Origin: Trichodesmium erythraeum GBRTRLIN201
GTDB taxonomy: Bacteria; Cyanobacteriota; Cyanobacteriia; Cyanobacteriales; Microcoleaceae
Length of the DNA: 33,225 nt
Direction: 5' to 3'
Assembly (NCBI GenBank): GCA_018457135.1
Contig: JAGGDU010000024.1
Coordinates: 1 to 33,225, forward strand
The first letter of the stretch is position 1; each line of letters opens with the position of its first letter. A program made the translations under genes and the position numbers. Below the pieces are notes generated by a model that was not told where the DNA came from, ran no database searches, and saw nothing but the letters and a program-made list of their open reading frames with translations. This document shows positions 27,183 to 33,225 of this stretch, piece by piece.

Positions 27183-28409
27183 ATGAAAAGAAGAAAATTT
27201 TTACAATTAGCTAGTTTATTATCTGCTTCAGGAATTATCTCTATTGGTAGTCATGCTTGGGTGGCAAAAGGATTAGCTCAAACCAATAATCGTCAAAAAT
27301 TAATAGTTGTTTTTCTCCGAGGAGGAGTCGATGGGTTAAATGTAGTTATTCCCTATCAAGAAGACGCTTATTATGATGTGCGACCCAAAATAGCCATTCC
27401 CGCCCCAGGAGAAGAAAATGGAGCAATAAATTTAGACGGTCAATTTGGTTTACATCCAGCTTTAGGAAGCATCATGCCTTTCTGGCAAAATCGTAGTTTA
27501 GCTTTTATTCACGCTTGTGGTTTAAACAACGATACTCGCTCTCATTTTGATGCTCAATATTATATGGAAACAGGCATACCAGGTAACAAAAAAATACTTG
27601 ATGGATGGATGAATCGTCTGTTAGCAAACATCCCAAAAGATAGACCTACTCAAGCAGTAAACTTAGGCAATACACCACCTCGCATTCTCATGGGTGAAAT
27701 GCCAGTTGCCAGTCTCCCCACAGGTAAAAAGTCTACCCGCAGTTTGCCAATAGATCGCCCCAAAGTTTATGCAGCATTCGATCGCCTTTATAACGGCAAT
27801 GATGAACTGAGTATAGTTTACCAAGAAGGTCGTCAAGCAAGGGACTTATTATTAGCTGACTTGGAGAAAGAAATGGTAGAATCTTCGGGTGGCGCACCAC
27901 CGCCAACAGGCTTTGCAAGTGATGCTAAAAATTTGGCTCAAATTATGGTTGGTGATTCCAGAACGCAATTAGGGTTTTTGGCTCTGGGTAGTTGGGATAC
28001 TCACGTTAACCAAGGCAACAGTCAAGGTGTGTTAGCAAGACGATTAAAACCTCTTGGGGAAGGTTTAGCTACTCTAGTTCAGGAATTGGGTTCACTTTAC
28101 TCAAATACCGTGATTTTAGTAATATCAGAGTTTGGTCGCACAGTTAAAGAAAATGGTAATGGTGGCACCGATCATGGTCATGGTAATGTGATGTGGATCT
28201 TAGGTGGTGGCTTGCGTGGGGGTCAGGTTTATGGAGAATGGCCTGGTTTAGATGAATCAGAATTATTCCAAAAACGTGATTTAACTGTAACGACAGATTT
28301 CCGAAATCCGATCGCTAGTATTTTTCAACAGCACTTTGGTTTCAGTAAATCGCAAATAGCACGGGTGTTTCCTGGTTATGATTTCAATCAACCTTTACCT
28401 TTATTTTAA
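27183..28409 (+). CDS. DUF1501-family exported protein (sulfatase/alkaline phosphatase-like fold) with Tat-type signal
   Basis: A 408-residue protein. It begins MKRRKFLQLASLLSASG, a twin-arginine-like signal (RRKFLQ) with cleavage probably near GLAQ, so it is likely exported folded. DUF1501 motifs: VFLRGGVDGLNVVIPY, FGLHPALGSIMPFW, SHFDAQYYMETG, SWDTHVNQG, VISEFGRTVKENGNGGTDHG and HGNVMWILGGGLRGG. The conserved Asp and His residues resemble the metal-binding set of alkaline-phosphatase-superfamily hydrolases, to which DUF1501 is related, but no substrate is known. A good ribosome-binding site (GGAGGA) precedes the ATG. It pairs with the DUF1800 gene upstream. Confidence 0.88.
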   Translation: MKRRKFLQLASLLSASGIISIGSHAWVAKGLAQTNNRQKLIVVFLRGGVDGLNVVIPYQEDAYYDVRPKIAIPAPGEENGAINLDGQFGLHPALGSIMPFWQNRSLAFIHACGLNNDTRSHFDAQYYMETGIPGNKKILDGWMNRLLANIPKDRPTQAVNLGNTPPRILMGEMPVASLPTGKKSTRSLPIDRPKVYAAFDRLYNGNDELSIVYQEGRQARDLLLADLEKEMVESSGGAPPPTGFASDAKNLAQIMVGDSRTQLGFLALGSWDTHVNQGNSQGVLARRLKPLGEGLATLVQELGSLYSNTVILVISEFGRTVKENGNGGTDHGHGNVMWILGGGLRGGQVYGEWPGLDESELFQKRDLTVTTDFRNPIASIFQQHFGFSKSQIARVFPGYDFNQPLPLF

Positions 28410-28735
28410 AATGCTGTTGGTGGAACATTCTGTCATCAAAATTGAAAAACATCAGTGCTCATGGATAGAGATTTTGAATACAACCTTTTCCACTGTTGGA
28501 TTAATTCTGACACTTGAGGTGGAGTGTTATTTTTATTACTACTCTACCATACTGTGTACAAAAATACTAGTTTTCAACTGTAGAAAGTTAACTATCCAAG
28601 ATTACTAACCCACCCGTCTATATTATTGGACTAAGGTTTAGCACATTTTCTACAAATTTTAGACTTTTGCTGTTATCCTGATCAATAAAACGCTAAATTA
28701 AATAATTAACCAAATAAAATAATTAACCAAATAAA
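28410..28735. other. Spacer ending in a 17-bp direct duplication
   Basis: 326 bases, no convincing gene. The last 34 bases (28702-28735) are two perfect copies of ATAATTAACCAAATAAA abutting the ATG of the next gene, which consequently has no Shine-Dalgarno sequence. Confidence 0.6.
28702..28735 (+). repeat. Perfect 2 x 17-bp direct repeat next to start codon
   Basis: The unit ATAATTAACCAAATAAA is repeated exactly at 28702-28718 and 28719-28735, and ATG starts at 28736. It could be replication slippage or a paired operator. Confidence 0.85.
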
Positions 28736-30283
28736 ATGTCTCAAACAGATGTAATTGTAATTGGTAGTGGAATTGGTGGTTTAAGCTGTGCTGCTTTACT
28801 AGCGCACTATGGTTTTGATGTCGTAGTTTGCGAAAGTCATTCTATTGCTGGAGGTGCTGCTCATAGTTTTGAGCGTCAGGGATTTAAATTTGACTCAGGA
28901 CCATCTTTACATTCTGGTCTTTCCTATCGCCCTTCTACTAACCCACTAGCACAAGTTTTGGATGCTATCGGTGAGTCAGTACCCTGTGTAACTTATAAGA
29001 CTTGGGGTTGTTGTTTACCAGAAGGTAACTTTAATACATCAGTGGGTGCAGACCAATTTTGTGATGTTCTCCAAAAGCTGAGAGGTGAAGGTGCTGTAGC
29101 AGAGTGGCGTAAACTACAAAAAATTATGGCTCCACTAGCAGAAGCAGCGATCGCTCTTCCTCCTGCTTCTGTCCGTTTTGACCTAGGAGCAATAATGACA
29201 ATGGGGCAATTTCTACCTACTATGGCAAAGCACACTTTTAACATTGCTAAGTTAACGGGAGCGTTTTCCGAAATTCTTGAAGAGGTTGTCACAGACCCTT
29301 TTATCCGAAATTGGTTTGATTTGCTTTGCTTCCTACTTTCAGGCTTGCCAGCAAATGGTACCAGTGCTGCTGAAGTTGCATTTATGTTTGCTGAATGGTA
29401 TCGACCGGGAGTTGTACTTGACTATCCTATAGGTGGTAGTGGAGCAATAGTTGATGCTTTAGTGAGGGGGTTAAAACGTCATGGCGGTCAACTAATGTTA
29501 AATGCTCATGTGGAAGAGATAGTAATTAGAGGTGGGCGTGCTGTTGGGGTATTGTTGCAGAATGGAGAGGAAATTCGGGCAAAGCAAGCAGTAGTTTCAA
29601 ATGCTTCTGTCTGGGATACTTTGAAATTACTTTCAGAGGATGCTGTTTCAACATCTTGGCGGGAAGAACGACAAGCAACACCAGAATGTAATAGTTTTAT
29701 GCACTTACATTTAGGTATTGATGCTACAGATATCAAACCAGATCTATCCTGTCATCATATTATTGTCAATCATTGGGATCAAATAGATGCGCCCCAAAAT
29801 GTTGTATTAGTATCTATTCCATCCTTAATAGACTCTACTCTTGCACCCCCAAAAAAGCACGTTATTCATGTTTATACTCCAGGAAATGAACCATATCAAC
29901 TATGGCAGGGTATGGATAGAAAGAGTCAAGAATATGCACAACAAAAGCAGGAAAGAGCTGAGGTAATGTGGCGAGGGTTAGAGAGAATAATACCTGATAT
30001 TCGTTCCCGTTGTGAAGTTAAATTAGTAGGAACTCCCATAACTCACGAACGTTTTCTTCGTCGTCATCGGGGGTCTTATGGTCCGGCAATTCGTGCTGGG
30101 GAGGGGTTATTCCCTGGACCTATAGCATTACCGGGGTTATTATGTTGTGGTGACTCTACTTTTCCTGGTATTGGTTTACCTGCAGTGGCAGTAAGTGGGA
30201 TGATAGCAGCAAATACTCTTGCTCCTGTATCGAAGCACAGAGAAATGTTGGAAAGATTAGTAATATCAACTCCAGGTAATTAG
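28736..30283 (+). CDS. FAD-dependent oxidoreductase of the phytoene desaturase / carotenoid isomerase (CrtI/CRTISO) family
   Basis: A 515-residue protein. The N-terminal dinucleotide fold is DVIVIGSGIGGLSCAALLA (GxGxxG at 11-16), followed by the family segment ESHSIAGGAAHSFERQGFKF and DSGPSLHSGL. The middle has YPIGGSGAIVDALVRGLKRH and a second nucleotide-facing segment. The C-terminus closes with GLLCCGDSTFPGIGLPAVAV, the FAD-binding motif of CrtI/CRTISO-type enzymes. The family includes prolycopene isomerase and phytoene desaturases, as well as unrelated retinol saturases. No carotenoid gene adjoins, so the substrate is open. The protein is cytoplasmic or membrane-associated. GC content is somewhat higher than in the neighbouring spacers. 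Confidence 0.85.
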   Translation: MSQTDVIVIGSGIGGLSCAALLAHYGFDVVVCESHSIAGGAAHSFERQGFKFDSGPSLHSGLSYRPSTNPLAQVLDAIGESVPCVTYKTWGCCLPEGNFNTSVGADQFCDVLQKLRGEGAVAEWRKLQKIMAPLAEAAIALPPASVRFDLGAIMTMGQFLPTMAKHTFNIAKLTGAFSEILEEVVTDPFIRNWFDLLCFLLSGLPANGTSAAEVAFMFAEWYRPGVVLDYPIGGSGAIVDALVRGLKRHGGQLMLNAHVEEIVIRGGRAVGVLLQNGEEIRAKQAVVSNASVWDTLKLLSEDAVSTSWREERQATPECNSFMHLHLGIDATDIKPDLSCHHIIVNHWDQIDAPQNVVLVSIPSLIDSTLAPPKKHVIHVYTPGNEPYQLWQGMDRKSQEYAQQKQERAEVMWRGLERIIPDIRSRCEVKLVGTPITHERFLRRHRGSYGPAIRAGEGLFPGPIALPGLLCCGDSTFPGIGLPAVAVSGMIAANTLAPVSKHREMLERLVISTPGN

Positions 30284-30585
30284 TTACTGTACCTTTAAGG
30301 TTGGGTAGTTCACAATATAATGACAGAAATTACCCAAGGGTGTTTATATAGTCTTAACCCTTAAGACTATCTCGATATTGCTGCTCTTTACTAAGTTCTC
30401 TAGATCCCCTAAAACACAAAATTTATAACCTAAACTCAAATACTAAATATAGTTTATTTTCCTCGTTTAAACATGAATATATTTAAATAAATGTAGAAGT
30501 TATCATTTAAAATTATGTTAATAAATAGTTAGTTTGTAACACAAAGATTAATGGAATGACTAGATAACTGAGGAAAAATATATTA

Positions 30586-30644
30586 TTGCCCCTTAAAAAT
30601 ACAGGGGTTTGTTGCTGCCGGTTAGGTACAATAACCAGGGGCAA
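30586..30644. other. Nested stem-loop element
   Basis: TTGCCCCT (30586-30593) is the exact reverse complement of AGGGGCAA (30637-30644). Inside, GGTTA (30620-30624) pairs with TAACC (30632-30636), directly abutting the outer stem, and ACAGGGG can offer an alternative partner to the CCCC. On the plus strand the outer stem is followed by AAATTTT, so a terminator for the upstream oxidoreductase, a structured RNA or a palindromic repeat are all possible. Confidence 0.5.
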
Positions 30645-30725
30645 AATTTTCACTACAATGTTTTTATTATTTATCCTGTACGTCATTTAATAGCTCATCT
30701 ACTGTAAATAGCAAGGATAGATGAT

Positions 30726-30850
30726 ATAGCAAAGTGCGCTGGTGTATTTACAATTTTTGTTATAAGGACTTACTTTAGAGGCTTTGGACTGTCTTTAGAG
30801 GGTTGGGACTGTAAATATGCCAGAGCTTACTGCTATATTAGTGCTCAAGA
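30726..30850 (+). repeat. Dispersed repeat, copy B
   Basis: Counterpart of 22546-22670, same orientation. The best-preserved block is CTTTAGAGGGTT followed by ACTGTAAATATGCCAG. It lies about 100 bases from the stop codon of the truncated IS630-type gene. Confidence 0.7.
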
Positions 30851-30945
30851 GTAATATAAAAATCTTGGATAATTAAGTTGGAATGACTAAAAAAAATCTC
30901 TGGTCAAACAATTAAAATAAAAGGAATGCTTTTTCTTATTAAAAC

Positions 30946-31437
30946 TCAAGTCATTTTTTTTTCTTTTTGATTTTTGTCGCTATTCTTGGCTTTGTTTTGC
31001 TCAGATAATAAATCTGCTTTTTTTTGTTTTAAAATCCTCCTTACTTGAGAACTACTCAACTTAATGCCAGTTTCTTTTTCCAGGTGATTTACTAATTTTT
31101 CTGCTGTCCAACTACCAAATTGATACCCGTATTTCGATGGTTTATTATCAACTATTTTTAATAGCAAATTGATATATTGTTCTGTAGCTTTTCTATAATT
31201 TCCTTTGGACCTTCCATCTGTAAAACTTTCCGGTTGATCTGGGTCTGCTTGCATAGCCCAATATGCTACTGTAGGATAAGATATTTGTAAAAAATCACTG
31301 ATTTCTTCATAAGTCTTTCCGTCATTCATCAATAACAAAATCATTACTCTGTTCCTAATTAAAGGACTTTCACTTTCTCTAAAAATTTTCAGTAAATTTT
31401 GACGTTGTTTTTGACTAAGGTGGTTGGGTGCTGGCAT
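30946..31437 (-). CDS. Truncated IS630-type transposase N-terminal (helix-turn-helix) protein
   Basis: A 163-residue frame. The N-terminal helix-turn-helix reads KIFRESESPLIRNRVMILLL, GKTYEEISDFLQISYPTVAY, then WAMQADPDQPESFTDGR. A second winged-helix segment, YGYQFGSWTAEKLVNHLEKE, is followed by IKLSSSQVRRILKQKKA. This is the DNA-binding half of IS630-type transposases from cyanobacteria, which normally continue into a DDE domain. Here the frame runs into a lysine-rich tail (NKAKNSDKNQKEKKMT) and stops. No catalytic domain follows downstream. Decayed catalytic sequence lies on the same strand but upstream (31650-31830), so it belongs to another copy or was rearranged. The intact HTH reading frame could still bind DNA. 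Confidence 0.7.
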   Translation of the reverse strand: MPAPNHLSQKQRQNLLKIFRESESPLIRNRVMILLLMNDGKTYEEISDFLQISYPTVAYWAMQADPDQPESFTDGRSKGNYRKATEQYINLLLKIVDNKPSKYGYQFGSWTAEKLVNHLEKETGIKLSSSQVRRILKQKKADLLSEQNKAKNSDKNQKEKKMT

Positions 31438-31649
31438 TTTTATTTCTCTATTCTATATACGTTATTATTTTTGAATTGGATAAGATGAAAATGTTACCTA
31501 TAGACTAGGTTAAGCTTATATGTAAACTTTTATTACCGCATTCAACATTTCTGTACCAATACCAATTAATGTGTTTATTTTTTTAGCCTGGATAAAATAG
31601 CTTTATTTCATGTATCCTAGTCCCTCCAAATTTTCATAAGTTCTTTTTT

Positions 31650-31830
31650 TACCTAGTATTACACTTATTTAATCTAAAAAATACTAAGTTTTCTGGATTT
31701 ATATCTTTCACATTTTTCTAGTATTCTCCTCTTAATTTTTGCACTCTTGGTATCGCTCCCTAGCTACTGTACAACGTTTTTTTTATAGCTTAATTCAAGT
31801 TTTTGTAAGTCTCGACAAATGGCCGCCTAA
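31650..31830 (-). pseudogene. Decayed IS630-family transposase catalytic-domain fragment
   Basis: The minus strand reads AIKKTLYSS, stop, GAIPRVQKLRGEY, stop, KNVKDINPENLVFF, then CNTR and a stop. This matches the IS630 pattern KKTLYSSERD..R..KLR.EYW..VKDI.PE.LVFLDES, with both internal stops falling at otherwise conserved residues. The DDE Asp after LVF is lost. It is dead transposase sequence. Confidence 0.6.
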
Positions 31831-32417
31831 ATCATCCTATTTTTGATATTAAGTGAAAATAATTTATATCATTCTACTATAACTATATCTGATTTTGTGA
31901 TATCAGTTGTTTAAAATTTAATTTTGCATTTTTTATATGACTAAACCTTAATTTCCAACCTGATTAATGATTGTAAATTTCCAGATTTTTTGTGTTATAA
32001 TCAAAGTTTTGCAATTTGCTTACATAAAATATGATAACCTCTGAGCTTAAGCCACTAGAAAGCTAGTACTTTTTTCCAAAAAAAAAGCTGTAAGCTTTAT
32101 ATTTCAATCCTTTGATAGTTTATAGTACTCAAGCAATTGCTTTTTTTGGGTGAAAATCCCTTAAACCTAGATTTAACAATCTTAAATCTTATTTAAAATC
32201 ACTGGACTTGTTAAAAAAAAGCTCGAACTCATCTAAGTTATATTACTTTAGGATAATGCCTCTTACTTCCTGCCTTAAAGCGGCTTTGATCTTTCAGTCT
32301 TCAGGTAGAATTTCTAGTAATCAGGAAACAGGTTGATTAAATGTATCACTTTTACTATATTAGATATTTAAGTTATCTCATCATATCAGTAAACAAATGG
32401 CTAATATTCAATGTTTT

Positions 32418-32842
32418 TTAACTATTGATTATATAGTTTTTGCAACTCATATTTTGAGAAATTTGGGGAATTTGGAATACTATTCTCTCTAACAATTTCA
32501 GACTATCTATTTTTGAAATAGCTGATAAACTTTCCACAGATTTATATCCCAATTTTAGTTTTAATCCCATTTTAATTACTAATAATAACTCCTGTTTAAC
32601 TTGAGTGTATTTTTTAGATATTTCAATATTTTTACTATTACTCTTTATTTTCTTTTTTTTGATGACATTTCTATCAGTATCGCACCAACAAAAATAAGTA
32701 CTATTAATATTTTCAATACACCATTATATCAAGTTAATTCTAAGTTCATTTTGGCAAACCAAGAATCATTTTTAGGAATATAATAATTAATTTCTAGTTG
32801 AAATATTTCCAGTACAGTTTGGCTGAGTTTTGGCAGCGGAGC
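32418..32842 (-). pseudogene. Decayed minus-strand coding fragment, family uncertain
   Basis: Two protein-like pieces in different frames. The upstream piece (32842-32729) reads LPKLSQTVLEIFQLEINYYI then PKNDSWFAKMNLELT, stop. The second (32723-32418) is open for 101 codons without a normal start codon: INSTYFCWCDTDRNV, a lysine-rich stretch, then YTQVKQELLLVIKMGLKLKL, SISKIDS-like helices (SLSAISKIDSLKLLERIVFQ) and a stop. The last part vaguely recalls the C-terminus of Rpn/DUF4351-type transposase-associated proteins, but the match is weak. Confidence 0.4.
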
Positions 32843-32891
32843 CTAGATAACATAAGAAGAAATTTGTAACTTTGCGTAGTCTTTTAATTTA

Positions 32892-33225
32892 CTTCCGCAA
32901 ATTTGTAGGTGGGGTTTAGTTTACCAAACCCAACATCACGAAAATTCTCTAGTCAAATGTTGACAGAGAAATATTCAAACCTCATCAGAAATAATTCCCA
33001 AAAACGCTTCCGCAATTTTGTAGGTGGGGTTGAGTTAGCCAAACCCAACATCACTAAAATTATCTAGTCAAATGTTGACAGAGAAATATTCAAACCTCAT
33101 CAGAAATAATTCCCAAAAACGCTTCCGCAATTTTGTAGGTGGGGTTGAGTTAGCCAAACCCAACATCACTAAAATTATCTAGTCAAATGTTGACAGAGAA
33201 ATATTCAAACCTCATCAGAAATAAT
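32892..33225. repeat. 115-bp tandem repeat (2.9 copies, runs off window) with a palindrome
   Basis: Units start at CTTCCGCAA 32892, 33007 and 33122. Units 2 and 3 are identical where both are visible; unit 1 differs at about ten positions. Each contains TAGGTGGGGTT...AAACCCAAC, an imperfect palindrome resembling the GTTGGGTTTC/CAACCCAACCTAC-type repeat widespread between cyanobacterial genes, plus TGTTGACAGAGAAATATTC. Confidence 0.9.

Larger units (their letters stand above)
30284..30945. other. Spacer with palindromic element and repeat copy B
   Basis: About 660 bases without a gene. It holds a nested stem-loop (30586-30644) and the second copy of a dispersed repeat (30726-30850), both listed separately; the rest is AT-rich. 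Confidence 0.5.
31438..33225. other. 1.8 kb gene-free tract with transposon debris
   Basis: AT-rich and stop-dense. It contains decayed IS630 catalytic-domain sequence (31650-31830), a second decayed minus-strand frame (32418-32842) and the 115-bp tandem repeats (32892 to the edge). A minus-strand stretch around 32260-32340 (LLEILPED, then KIKAALRQEVRGII after a stop) is also protein-like. A plus-strand frame at 32601-32783 is dismissed. Confidence 0.6.

Noticed and set aside
28378-28608. Plus-strand 76-residue frame overlapping the DUF1501 end
   Set aside because: It starts inside DUF1501, lacks a ribosome-binding site and has no recognisable features.
32601-32783. Plus-strand 60-residue hydrophobic frame
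   Set aside because: Its apparent membrane segment comes from T-rich DNA; the opposite strand carries a more protein-like decayed frame.
32892-33225. CRISPR-like repeats at the right end
   Set aside because: The 115-bp units are contiguous and identical with no spacers.

Overview
The window looks like a stretch of a filamentous, AT-rich cyanobacterial chromosome. The evidence is a COP23-type secreted protein, an AAA-like/WD40 fusion, a trypsin/WD40 fusion, a response-regulator/PAS/GGDEF/EAL protein, and six HIP1 octamers (GCGATCGC at 2396, 12377, 13226, 21749, 24085 and 29147). Long intergenic tracts carrying decayed genes also fit. A Trichodesmium/Okeania/Moorena-like genome would suit, but the genus is a guess from style. 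No rRNA, tRNA, CRISPR array or phage structural gene was seen.

1-3668 (minus strand): a STAND-type protein. It has an alpha/beta-hydrolase front end (2814-3668), then an NB-ARC ATPase and at least 14 near-identical 31/32-residue repeats that run off the left edge. The hydrolase and NB-ARC frames are offset by one base at a C7 tract, and base composition changes sharply near the same place. 3934-7057 (minus): an acyl-CoA dehydrogenase-like flavoprotein and a TAXI-type solute-binding lipoprotein with an added membrane segment and coiled coil.

7807-16140 (plus): a NACHT protein ending in 15 almost identical 34-residue HEAT-like repeats, a truncated IS630-type helix-turn-helix remnant (minus), and an AAA-like/WD40 membrane protein. 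With the first locus this makes three nucleotide-switch proteins with repeat sensors in 16 kb. 16448-19329: COP23 protein, a 1.4 kb tract with decayed minus-strand coding fragments, and a Gfo/Idh/MocA oxidoreductase.

19846-24663: a c-di-GMP phosphodiesterase-type regulator (minus), and divergently a secreted trypsin-like protease fused to a WD40 propeller. 25388-28409: a DUF1800/DUF1501 exported pair. 28736-30283: a carotenoid isomerase/desaturase-type FAD oxidoreductase. 30284-33225: a nearly gene-free, AT-rich tract with a structured palindromic element, a dispersed repeat also present at 22.5 kb, a truncated IS630-type N-terminal protein, decayed IS630 catalytic-domain sequence, another decayed frame, and a 115-bp tandem repeat running off the right edge.

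Most genes stand alone with long spacers; only the DUF1800/DUF1501 pair looks operon-like. The theme is repeat-based sensing (31/32-residue repeats, HEAT, WD40 twice) coupled to switch ATPases or a protease, in a region littered with transposon debris. A defence or self/non-self recognition role for the STAND genes is inference from family knowledge; nothing in the window proves it.
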